Origin: DATFML01 sp964571225
Lineage (GTDB): Bacteria; Pseudomonadota; Gammaproteobacteria; DATFLG01
Length of the DNA: 21,071 nt
Direction of reading: 5' to 3'
NCBI GenBank assembly: GCA_964571225.1
Contig: CAZNBB010000063.1
Coordinates: 1 to 21,071, forward strand
Numbering within the stretch: the stretch's first letter is position 1; every line of letters starts with the position of its first letter. The position numbers and the translations under genes were made by a program. The notes beneath the pieces were generated by a model. That model saw only the letters and a program-made list of their open reading frames with translations, had not been told where the DNA came from and searched no databases. Shown here piece by piece: positions 14,155-21,071 of the stretch.

Positions 14155-14517
14155 ATGTTGCAGAACCGCCGTTACCGCAAGCTGGACCCGCTGCTGCTGC
14201 TGGCCATTCTGGTGGGTGTGGGCGTGCTGGCCAGCACTGCTGCCTACGCGGCGCCTGCCCTGTCTCAGCCTGGCGTGCGCAATACCGTAAACCGCGCAGA
14301 GGCCCCATCGAGCTTCACGCGCCACGCCTACCGGGAACTGGTGCGCGATGGCGTCATGAATGTTGCCGAGTTCGGTGCGAAAGGGCCGACGTTGGGGCTC
14401 GGGCTGCGCCAGCCCCGCAGCCTGCGGCGGGCCCTGGCGGCCGGCGGAGACCCGGGTACGGGCCAGGTCCAGCCGCGCGAGGCGAGTGTCTATTTGACCT
14501 TCGGAACCCGCTGGTAG
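14155..14517 (+). CDS. Membrane-anchored or secreted 120-residue protein of unknown function
   Basis: A basic N-terminus (MLQNRRYRK) is followed by one hydrophobic stretch, LDPLLLLAILVGVGVLASTA (10-29), and AYAAPA, so it is either a signal peptide cut after about residue 33 or a single membrane anchor. The remaining ~87 residues are rich in arginine, glycine and alanine, contain no cysteine, and end in an aromatic strand-like tail (ASVYLTFGTRW). I recognise no family. GAGGAGG lies 4 bases before the ATG, supporting translation. It converges on the universal stress gene with only 9 bases between stops, and a palindrome at 14072-14095 may control it. Moderately likely to be a real gene. Confidence 0.65.
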   Translation: MLQNRRYRKLDPLLLLAILVGVGVLASTAAYAAPALSQPGVRNTVNRAEAPSSFTRHAYRELVRDGVMNVAEFGAKGPTLGLGLRQPRSLRRALAAGGDPGTGQVQPREASVYLTFGTRW

Positions 14518-14526
14518 CGGGCCCGT

Positions 14527-14976
14527 TCAGCTTCCTTCGTCTTCCGCGATCCGCACTGCCAACACGTCGCAGGGAGCGCCGTGCAGCACCGCGTTGGCGG
14601 TCGAGCCCAGCAGGCGTTGAATCCCGTGGCGGCCATGGCTGCCCACGACGATCAGATCGGATCCCTGTTCGGCGGCCACCCGCAGGATCTCCTGTTTGGT
14701 GGCACCCAGTTCCACCCAGCAGGGCGCATCGGGCATGCCGAGACGCTGAGCGAGATCCTGCAATTTGCGGCGGGCGCTTGCCACCATCTGTTCTTCCAGT
14801 TCCACATCCTGGGGCAGCACCAGCTCATTGGCCAGATCCATGTGCAAGAACTCCACCACGTGGATGAAACTCAATGCGGAATCGAAGGCCTTGGCCAGTT
14901 GTTTGGCCCGTTCCGCCACCTGGCCGGTTTCGTCCGTGAAGTCCACGGCCAATAGCAGGTGTGTGTAGCCGCCCAT
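14527..14976 (-). CDS. Universal stress protein, UspA family, ATP-binding type
   Basis: The 149-residue single Usp domain begins MGGYTHLLLAVDFTDET, with the usual first strand and acidic residue, and has the nucleotide-binding motif near its end: DLIVVGSHGRHGIQRLLGS (107-125), that is G-x-x-G and then G-S, followed by TANAVLHGAPCDVLAV. This places it with ATP-binding Usp proteins, small cytosolic dimers induced under stress. The ribosome site is a G-rich run (GAGGGGGG) 5 bases before the ATG. It lies 33 bases after rsmA on the same strand and so may be the last gene of the lptD-surA-pdxA-rsmA transcript, occupying the place where apaG sits in E. coli. Confidence 0.93.
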   Translation of the reverse strand: MGGYTHLLLAVDFTDETGQVAERAKQLAKAFDSALSFIHVVEFLHMDLANELVLPQDVELEEQMVASARRKLQDLAQRLGMPDAPCWVELGATKQEILRVAAEQGSDLIVVGSHGRHGIQRLLGSTANAVLHGAPCDVLAVRIAEDEGS

Positions 14977-15009
14977 GTGATCCCCCCCTCGTGATGGCCG
15001 CAGTATGTC

Positions 15010-15816
15010 TCAGTCCCCGCGAGCCGCAAAGCCCTGGTCGCTGATGGCGTTGGCCAGGGCGGCGAATGCCTCCAAATCGAGCCGTTCGGGTCTGATGCCG
15101 GGGTCCAGGCCCAGTTCCCGGATGGTGGGCTCGTCGACCATCTTGCGCAGGGCGTTGCGCAGGGTCTTGCGCCGATGGGAAAAGGCCTCGCGCACCACAC
15201 GGGCAAAGCAGGTCTCGTCCGCCACCCGCACCGGACGCTGCGCGTGCGGCACCAGCCGCACGAATGCCGATTCGACACGGGGCGGCGGGCGGAAGGCGCC
15301 CGGTCCGATGGTGAACAGGGGCTGCACGGTGCAATGGTACTGGACCATCACCGACAGACGGCCGTAGTCCTGCTCGCCGGCGCCGGCTGCCATGCGTTCC
15401 ACGACCTCCTTTTGCAGCATGAAGTGCATATCCTGTATGCAGCGCAGCTGTTCGAGCAGATGAAACAGCAGCGGCGTGGAGATGTTGTAGGGCAGGTTTC
15501 CTACCACCCTCAGTCGCCGGTCCGATGCCTGCAGCAGTGTGCAGAAATCCAGTTTGAGTGCGTCCCGGGTGTGGACGGCCAGCTCGCCCAGTTCCGCCCA
15601 ACGCCCGTCCAGGGCGGCCGCCAGGTCGCGATCCACCTCCACCACATCCAGATGTCCGCAGGCGCGCAGCAGGGGCTCGGTGATGGCGCCCTGCCCGGGT
15701 CCGATTTCAACCAGCTGCTGGCCCGGCCGCGGGTCGATGGCCTGGACAATGTGGGCGATGACCTTGGGGTCGTGGAGGAAGTTCTGTCCGAATCGCTTGC
15801 GTGGAATGTGGCTCAT
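15010..15816 (-). CDS. rsmA: 16S rRNA (adenine1518/1519-N6)-dimethyltransferase
   Basis: The 268-residue enzyme (KsgA; E. coli 273) dimethylates two adenines in the 3' terminal hairpin of 16S rRNA late in small-subunit assembly. Motifs are RKRFGQNFLHD (6-16), SAM motif I VEIGPGQGAITEPL (36-49), the acidic VVEVDRDL, and the catalytic NLPYNIS (107-113). The C-terminal domain has PPPRVESAFVRL and SHRRKTLRNAL, as expected. The ATG at 15816 overlaps the pdxA stop as ATGA, so the two are translationally coupled. No strong ribosome site is visible. It is also known as a kasugamycin sensitivity determinant. Confidence 0.97.
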   Translation of the reverse strand: MSHIPRKRFGQNFLHDPKVIAHIVQAIDPRPGQQLVEIGPGQGAITEPLLRACGHLDVVEVDRDLAAALDGRWAELGELAVHTRDALKLDFCTLLQASDRRLRVVGNLPYNISTPLLFHLLEQLRCIQDMHFMLQKEVVERMAAGAGEQDYGRLSVMVQYHCTVQPLFTIGPGAFRPPPRVESAFVRLVPHAQRPVRVADETCFARVVREAFSHRRKTLRNALRKMVDEPTIRELGLDPGIRPERLDLEAFAALANAISDQGFAARGD

Positions 15817-16832
15817 GGGGCGTGTGACGCCGGCGCGGCGCCGTCCCGGCTGGCCAGCGCCATGTGGGTGGCCGTCGCCACCGCGGCCTCCAGGCTGCCG
15901 ACATCGGCGCCGCCCGTCGCCGCCAGATCCAGGGCCGTGCCGTGGTCCACCGACGTGCGGATGATGGGCAGGCCGAGCGTGATGTTGACCGCGCGGCCGA
16001 AACCCACATGTTTGAGCACCGGCAGCCCCTGGTCGTGGTACATGGCGAGCACTGCGTCGGCGTGCTCGAGATGCCGCGGCGTGAACAGCGTATCGGCGGG
16101 CAGGGGCCCGAGCAGGTTCATGCCGGCCGTGCGCAGTTGCTCCAGGGTGGGGCCGATGACATCGATTTCCTCCCGCCCCAGGTGTCCGCCTTCACCGGCA
16201 TGGGGATTGAGGCCGCACACCAGGATGCGCGGTCGGGACAGGCCGAACCGGGTGTGCAGCTCCCGATCCAGCACCGCCAGCACCCGTTGCAGGCGCCCGG
16301 CGGTGACGGCCGCCGGTACCGCCGACAGGGGCAGGTGGGTGGTCAGCAGCGCCACCCGCAGCCCGGGCGCCGCCAGCATCATGACCACATCCGCGGCGCC
16401 GGTGCGCTCGGCCAGGTACTCGGTGTGTCCGGTGAACGGCACGCCGCCGTCGTTGATGACGCCTTTGTGGACCGGCCCGGTCACCATGGCGGCGAACCTG
16501 CCGTCCAGGCACCCGTCCACGGCGCGGTCGAGGGTCTCGAGCACGTAGCGTGCATTGCGGGTATCGAGATGGCCGGGACGGACGGCGGCGGCGGCCGGCA
16601 CCGGCAGGATGCCAAGCTCTCCCGCCCGCCGCGGCGCCGGTGGACTGGTGGGGTCGAACGGTTTCAGGGTGAGACTGACACCGAGAGCGGCGGCGCGTTG
16701 TTCCAGCACTACCGGGTCGGCCACCGCGGTCAGCTCGGCATCCCCGCCGCGGGCGGCCAGCTGCACGCAAAGATCCGGGCCGATGCCGGCCGGTTCTCCC
16801 GGTGTAAGGGCGATGCGTACCGTCTTTCCCAT
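15813..16832 (-). CDS. pdxA: 4-hydroxythreonine-4-phosphate dehydrogenase
   Basis: The 339-residue cytosolic enzyme oxidises 4-phosphohydroxy-L-threonine in the DXP-dependent pyridoxal phosphate pathway. The N-terminus IALTPGEPAGIGPD (7-20) is diagnostic, followed by TGPVHKGVINDGG (118-130) and FTGHTEYLAE. The three metal-binding histidines fall at H166 (TTHLP), H211 (NPHAGEGG) and H266 (MYHDQGLP), the same numbers as E. coli PdxA, which supports the ATG at 16832. The frame continues 39 codons upstream to an ATG at 16949, but that stretch shows no family features. There is a 201-base gap after surA, so a local promoter is possible, though I find no clear one. It overlaps rsmA by 4 bases. Confidence 0.95.
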   Translation of the reverse strand: MGKTVRIALTPGEPAGIGPDLCVQLAARGGDAELTAVADPVVLEQRAAALGVSLTLKPFDPTSPPAPRRAGELGILPVPAAAAVRPGHLDTRNARYVLETLDRAVDGCLDGRFAAMVTGPVHKGVINDGGVPFTGHTEYLAERTGAADVVMMLAAPGLRVALLTTHLPLSAVPAAVTAGRLQRVLAVLDRELHTRFGLSRPRILVCGLNPHAGEGGHLGREEIDVIGPTLEQLRTAGMNLLGPLPADTLFTPRHLEHADAVLAMYHDQGLPVLKHVGFGRAVNITLGLPIIRTSVDHGTALDLAATGGADVGSLEAAVATATHMALASRDGAAPASHAP

Positions 16833-17033
16833 GGTCCAGGGCCGCTCACTCGTGTCCCGGTGCTTGTCGGGGGCCGGTCGGCCCGCTCCAATTCGCGCAT
16901 CACGGCCCCCCCTCGAACTGTGGTCGCCGGCGATGGCGGGTTTGACCATGCGCCGGTTGGGCGTGCCGCGGCCCGGAGTCGCCGGTGCAGTACTATGCGT
17001 TCCCCATGCGGCGGGGCGCAGACCGGCCGTCCA

Positions 17034-18338
17034 TCAGCTGTTGTCGTGCAGCTCGATCTTCACGTAGGCGTCGTCGCGCAACTGGCGCAACCAGAGATTG
17101 AGCGCCTCCTCGGCCTTGCGCTTGTGCACCAGGTCGCGGGCCATTGCCCGGCGGTAGTCCTTGGTGCTGTCGTGTTTGCGCCGGTCCAGCACCTGCACGA
17201 TCGCCCAGCCGCGGCGGGTCTCGAAGGGCTCGCTGATCTGGCCCACCTGCACTTTGTCCATCACCTGCTGGAACTGCGGCGACAGCTGGCCGGGATTGAC
17301 CCAGCCCAGGCTGCCTCCATTGGCGGCGGTCACCTTGTCGTCCGAGTGGGCGCGCGCCAGGGCGCCGAAGTCGTCGCCGTCCAGAACACGCTGGCGCAGC
17401 TTCTCCAGTTCCTTGCGGGCCTGGGCGCTGGACATCAGCTGATTGGGCTTGATCACGATCTCCCGCGCCAGGGTCTGGGTGATGACATGCTGCTGCTCGC
17501 CGCGCTTGGCCACCAGCTTGATGATATGAAAGCCGCTGGGGCTGCGGATCAGTCCGCTGATCTGGCCCGGTTTCATGTTCTGGACGATGTTCGCGAATAT
17601 GGTGGGCAGTTGGCCCGCCTTGCGCCAGCCCAGGTCGCCGCCTTTCAATGCCTGCTGCCCATCGGACTGGGCCACCGCCATTTCCCGGAAATCGGCGCCC
17701 TTGCGGAGCTTCTCCAGTATCCCCTCGGCCTTGCGCTTGGCGGCCTGGATTTGTGCCGGCGATGCGGCGTCCGGAACCGCCACCAGGATGTGGGCCAGAT
17801 GATATTCCTCGTGACTCTGGCCGGTAGCCGCCATCCGCGACAGCTCGTTGTCCACTTCCTGGCTGGTGACCTGGACCCGGTCGTTGATCATCCGTTGCTG
17901 CAGACGCTGGATGATGATCTGTTTGCGGATTTCGTCCCGGAACTGCGTGTAGTCGTAGCCGTCCCGTTCCAGTGCCGCCCGGAACTGGGTCAGGTTCATG
18001 CCGTTCTGGCTGGCCAGTCGGCGCATGGCCGCATCCAGGGTATCGTCGTCCACCGTGATGTTGTTCTTGGACGCCAGCTGCAGCTCCAGATGCTGAGTGA
18101 TCAGACGATTCAGGACCTGGCGGCGCAGCACCTCGGGCGCCGGCAGCGGCGTGTTCTGGGCCTGGAGCTGCTCGCGCACCAGCTTGATCTTGGCATCGAG
18201 CTCGCTCTGGACGATGACGTCGTCATTTACCACGGCGACGATGCGGTTGATCTCCTGGGGCGGCGGGGTGTCCGGTTTGGCGTGGGCTGCGGTACCGATG
18301 AAGGCCAGCAGCAGGAACAGGGAACGGAATACTTTCAT
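17034..18338 (-). CDS. surA: Periplasmic chaperone / peptidyl-prolyl isomerase SurA
   Basis: The 434-residue protein (E. coli SurA 428) has a signal peptide cut after AHA (residue 20). The N-terminal chaperone domain starts INRIVAVVNDDVIVQSELD. Two parvulin domains follow, about residues 178-278 (EEYHLAHILV to GFHIIKL) and 288-386 (REIVIKP to GWAIVQVL), and a C-terminal helix completes the chaperone core. SurA escorts unfolded outer-membrane proteins, including LptD, through the periplasm. Its position 11 bases after lptD in one operon therefore joins client and chaperone, as in E. coli. The ribosome site is weak, consistent with coupling to lptD. Confidence 0.97.
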   Translation of the reverse strand: MKVFRSLFLLLAFIGTAAHAKPDTPPPQEINRIVAVVNDDVIVQSELDAKIKLVREQLQAQNTPLPAPEVLRRQVLNRLITQHLELQLASKNNITVDDDTLDAAMRRLASQNGMNLTQFRAALERDGYDYTQFRDEIRKQIIIQRLQQRMINDRVQVTSQEVDNELSRMAATGQSHEEYHLAHILVAVPDAASPAQIQAAKRKAEGILEKLRKGADFREMAVAQSDGQQALKGGDLGWRKAGQLPTIFANIVQNMKPGQISGLIRSPSGFHIIKLVAKRGEQQHVITQTLAREIVIKPNQLMSSAQARKELEKLRQRVLDGDDFGALARAHSDDKVTAANGGSLGWVNPGQLSPQFQQVMDKVQVGQISEPFETRRGWAIVQVLDRRKHDSTKDYRRAMARDLVHKRKAEEALNLWLRQLRDDAYVKIELHDNS

Positions 18339-18349
18339 GGACGGATTGC

Positions 18350-20791
18350 TCAGGAATTGGGCCGATAGCCTAGGATACCATTTTCCAGCAGGGTCCCGAT
18401 GGGGTTGCCGATATCGCCAAGCCCCTTGAGCACCAGCTGAAGGTAGATCGAGTGATTGCGGGCGCCGCCGATGCCGTTGATGTAGTTGCGCGCAACCACC
18501 TGCACCGCCCAGCAGCAGCTGTCGTATTCAACGCCGAGGAACGCATCCACGGTTTGACGGTCCAGCAGCGAATAGTTCCATCGGCCCACTGCGGACCAGG
18601 GGCCGGCCAGCGGCCACAGGAAGGACAGGTCGGTCTGTTTCAGCAGATTACGCCGGTACCGGTAAGCGAAGTTGGCGATATGCCGATCGTCCCGTCGGTA
18701 GCTGAACTGGTAGCGGGCCAGATCGCTGCGGCGGGTGTGGGGGTTCCACTGCAGGTCCGCGCTGCTCTGCCAGTTGTTGGAGAGCTGCACGGTGACTTCG
18801 CCCACCAGATCGGAGGAATTCTGCGTTCCGGGCGCCTCGTTCGGATAGAGCGTGACCTTTTGATTGCGGAAATAGTAGATCTGACCGAGGCTGGCGCTGG
18901 CCGCCTGCACGCCGGTGTCCGGGTCCAGCAGGCGGCTGGTGACCGCGACAGTGAGCTGGTTGGCATCACCCACCCGGTCGGTGCCGCTGAACCGGTTGGG
19001 CTGGAACATCTGCGCGAAGTTGAAGTCGTAGAGCCCCGTGTCGAACAGGGGGAGGTCCGACTGGTTGCGGTAGGGCACGTACAGGTAGTAGGCCCGCGGT
19101 TCCAGGGTTTGGAGGAACCGGTGCGAGCCCAGCGTGACATTGCGCTGCAGAAACAATCCGCTGTCCACGTCGAACAGGGGCACGGTGCGGCTGGGATCGG
19201 TCGGCTCGCCGGCGGCAGTGTCGTGCAGCTGATAGCGGGTGTAGTCCAGTGCCAGGGTCGGGTTGACGAAATAGGCCGATCCCCCCATGCGCAGGCTGAC
19301 CTGGGGTTTGAGGTTCACCCGCGTGCCCACCGGGCTGCCGGGGGGGTTGTCGGGCCGCGCAAACCGGACGTACTCCGCATTCAGATGGTAAGTCAGGCCC
19401 CCGGCGTCCAGCGGCGGGGTTGCCTGGAACACCAGCCTCGGCATGCGCTGGTAGGGCCGGCTGGCCAACGGGATGGTCGGGTCGATGGTCTGGTAGTCCT
19501 GGGCCTGGCCGAACAACGACCACCAGGACCCGTAATAGGTGGCCTGGGCATGGCGCTCGAGATCGGTGATGCTGGCCGTGGACAGGTTGTTGCCCAGGTC
19601 CTGGAAGTACTGCGAGTCCGACACCTGGTTGAACAGTACGTCGGTGGACAAATGGGGCAGCGGGGAAGCGGCGTCGTGGAACGCCACCTGGTAGCGGTCG
19701 GCGCCATACAATCTGTCCGACGGCAGGTAGTCCAGGTTCAACTGGCCCCGTTCGCGGCGGTTCAGGTAGCGGAACTCGGTGCCCAGCATGATGCCGCGCT
19801 TGCTCATGATACGGGGCGTGAAGGTCGCATCCCTGTTCGGCGCGATGTTCCAGTAGTAGGGTATCCGCACGTCGAACCCGGAGTTGCCGGAGTTGCCGAG
19901 GCTTGGCATCAGAAATCCGGACTTGCGGCGATCGTCGATGGGAAAGGTGAGGTACGGCCAGTACAGTATCGGCACCCCTTTGAAATCGACGTTGACGTCG
20001 CGGGCCACGCCGACGCCGTCGTTCTGGAACAGCTTCACTTGTCGTGCGCTGAGCAGCCAGTCGTCATGACCGGGGTCGCAGGTGGTGTAGGTGGCGTGCT
20101 GCAGGCGCTTGAGTCCGGGCCCCTCCAGATAGATGGTCTGCGCCGAGCCCCGGGCGTGGCGAGCCGGCAGCTTGTAGTGGGCGCTCTGCAGCTCCCCTTT
20201 GTTGGAACCGATATTCAGCTCCCCGCGAGTGCCCGTGAGCTGGATGCCCTGCTGCACAAGTCGCACCTGCCCGCTGGCCTTGGCGACATCGGTGCTCTTG
20301 TCATAGGAGAGGTGGTCCGCCGTCAGGCGCTCGCCCGGCCGGTTCATGACCGCGTTGCCGTGCAGCTCGTAGATGCGGTTCCCACGGACACTGGCCTGGT
20401 CGGCCGTCAACTGAGTGGGGCTTCCCGGCGGCAGCAAGGGCGGTATGGGGGCGGTGGACGCCGGGACCCGGCAGTAGTGCCATCGCCGGTTGCTGCCGGT
20501 CCGCCCGCTTTGCGGCGCGGCATTGCCGGCGGCGGTGGCGGTGCCCGGGGGGGAGGGCGGCTTCGCTGTCGGAGGGGTTTCGCCGGTTGCGCTTTGCCGT
20601 TGCGGCATCTGCAGGGGCGAGGCGCCGGCGCCCGTAGCCTGGCTGCCGGTGTCGGGCTCGGCGGGCACGCACACCCAGTCGCCCTCGGGACTCTGACTGC
20701 AATGCCACGGAGAGACGGCCGCCAGCGCGGTTCCACAGCAGCCGGCGAGCAGCCCGCCCGCTATCGACAGGGTCAATCGTCTGTAAGTCAC
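18350..20791 (-). CDS. lptD: LPS-assembly protein LptD (outer-membrane LPS translocon)
   Basis: The 813-residue protein (E. coli 784) starts at a GTG with GGAG about 10 bases upstream. The signal peptide is followed by a low-complexity Pro/Ala/Gly linker (about 43-125), an OstA/LptA-like beta-jellyroll (about 126-300: TADQASVRGNRIYELHGNAV onward), and a large C-terminal beta-barrel. With lipoprotein LptE it inserts lipopolysaccharide into the outer leaflet. Disulphide cysteines are recognisable: C238 (YTTCDPGHDDW) and the adjacent pair C759-C760, matching E. coli C173 and C724-C725. The mature N-terminus holds three cysteines (C31, C41, C107) instead of one. LAGC at residues 15-18 looks like a lipobox, but AALAAV-type signal peptidase I cleavage near residue 25 is more likely. 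First gene of the lptD-surA-pdxA-rsmA series. Confidence 0.96.
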   Translation of the reverse strand: MTYRRLTLSIAGGLLAGCCGTALAAVSPWHCSQSPEGDWVCVPAEPDTGSQATGAGASPLQMPQRQSATGETPPTAKPPSPPGTATAAGNAAPQSGRTGSNRRWHYCRVPASTAPIPPLLPPGSPTQLTADQASVRGNRIYELHGNAVMNRPGERLTADHLSYDKSTDVAKASGQVRLVQQGIQLTGTRGELNIGSNKGELQSAHYKLPARHARGSAQTIYLEGPGLKRLQHATYTTCDPGHDDWLLSARQVKLFQNDGVGVARDVNVDFKGVPILYWPYLTFPIDDRRKSGFLMPSLGNSGNSGFDVRIPYYWNIAPNRDATFTPRIMSKRGIMLGTEFRYLNRRERGQLNLDYLPSDRLYGADRYQVAFHDAASPLPHLSTDVLFNQVSDSQYFQDLGNNLSTASITDLERHAQATYYGSWWSLFGQAQDYQTIDPTIPLASRPYQRMPRLVFQATPPLDAGGLTYHLNAEYVRFARPDNPPGSPVGTRVNLKPQVSLRMGGSAYFVNPTLALDYTRYQLHDTAAGEPTDPSRTVPLFDVDSGLFLQRNVTLGSHRFLQTLEPRAYYLYVPYRNQSDLPLFDTGLYDFNFAQMFQPNRFSGTDRVGDANQLTVAVTSRLLDPDTGVQAASASLGQIYYFRNQKVTLYPNEAPGTQNSSDLVGEVTVQLSNNWQSSADLQWNPHTRRSDLARYQFSYRRDDRHIANFAYRYRRNLLKQTDLSFLWPLAGPWSAVGRWNYSLLDRQTVDAFLGVEYDSCCWAVQVVARNYINGIGGARNHSIYLQLVLKGLGDIGNPIGTLLENGILGYRPNS

Positions 20792-21018
20792 GCAGTCCGG
20801 TCTCCCGGTCCGGCAAGTCGCGAGCGAGGCGACCGGCGCCCCGCAGCCTCCGGGTGGTACGGCCGTTTTTCTAGGTAGTGTCTTGCGTTCCGCGTCGCCG
20901 GGGCAGTGCCAGGGCCGGCGTTGGTGCCACCGGGCGGTCGCAGCCGTTGGCGGGCGCCCCGTAAAGTCTCACAGAATGGGCGCGGCTTCAATTGCCTGCG
21001 CGATCGGATCGAGGCCCT
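20792..21018. other. Region upstream of lptD, no gene seen
   Basis: No convincing coding frame is visible on either strand. On the minus strand TTGAAG occurs about 200 bases before the lptD start and GGAAC followed by an A-rich run about 90 bases before it; neither gives a clean sigma70 or sigma-E promoter pair. Confidence 0.4.
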
Positions 21019-21071
21019 AGGGAACCTCTGCACAGGCCGCTGAAGCGGCGCTCACGGCGTTGCAAAGGGGC
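21019..21071. mobile_element. Possible end of an insertion sequence (IS5-like), cut by window edge
   Basis: After a CTAG at 21017-21020 the sequence reads GGGAACCTCTGCACAGG (21020 onward), reminiscent of terminal repeats of IS5-family elements. IS5-group elements duplicate a 4-base YTAR target, which CTAG fits. A short inverted repeat GCCGCT-GA-AGCGGC follows at 21036-21049. No transposase sequence is inside the window, so this is a suggestion only. Confidence 0.25.

Noticed and set aside
15864..18368. An 834-codon plus-strand frame opposite pdxA and surA
   Set aside because: It spans two well-supported minus-strand genes and their gap, and the product is low-complexity with no family features.
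18452..20878. An open frame of 808 codons on the plus strand, opposite lptD
   Set aside because: It mirrors lptD codons in GC-rich DNA, has no recognisable domain and no ribosome site. The lptD frame has full family support.
1..21071. Search by eye for tRNA, rRNA, CRISPR repeats, integrase or prophage genes
   Set aside because: None were seen; genes are closely packed and mostly core functions.

Overview
The window is a GC-rich, gene-dense piece of a bacterial chromosome, almost certainly from a gammaproteobacterium. The best clue is the lptD-surA-pdxA-rsmA series, with apaG-apaH and folA nearby, which is the Escherichia coli-type neighbourhood. The GC bias, the SulP carrier and the family mix would suit a purple-sulfur or sulfur-oxidiser lineage (Chromatiales/Ectothiorhodospiraceae-like), but that placement is inference. 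I see no tRNA, rRNA, CRISPR array or complete mobile element.

Layout. Positions 1-2075 (minus) hold a nearly complete thioredoxin-fold DUF255/YyaL protein that runs off the left edge. Its promoter carries a close match to an IscR type-1 operator. Divergent from it are a SulP anion transporter with a STAS domain (2356-4179) and an RlmI-type 23S rRNA methyltransferase (4292-5518). A 312-base gap with repeated ACCGGT palindromes precedes a Crp/Fnr-family regulator (5831-6532), which is followed by a small protein that looks like a fully degenerate GGDEF domain (6730-7209). Next is a plus-strand housekeeping run, lgt-thyA-folA (7336-9604). It converges, with a 7-base tail overlap, on minus-strand apaG-apaH (9598-10858) and pgl-glk (10955-12705).

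From 12998 to 14976 lies a more lineage-specific island. It contains a secreted GlcG/HbpS-like protein, a 68-residue conserved small protein, an AT-rich patch beside a REP-like palindrome, a 120-residue membrane-anchored protein of unknown function, and a universal stress protein on the other strand. The right third is one minus-strand operon, lptD-surA-pdxA-rsmA (20791 to 15010), covering outer-membrane LPS insertion, periplasmic folding, pyridoxal phosphate synthesis and 16S rRNA dimethylation. The last ~50 bases look like the tip of an insertion sequence.

Functionally the window is mostly core metabolism and envelope biogenesis. The parts most likely to repay attention are the IscR-like site at the DUF255 gene, the dead GGDEF protein next to a two-cysteine Crp/Fnr regulator, a 30-codon ORF that exactly bridges thyA and folA, and the small-protein island between the two halves of the classical rsmA-apaG cluster.
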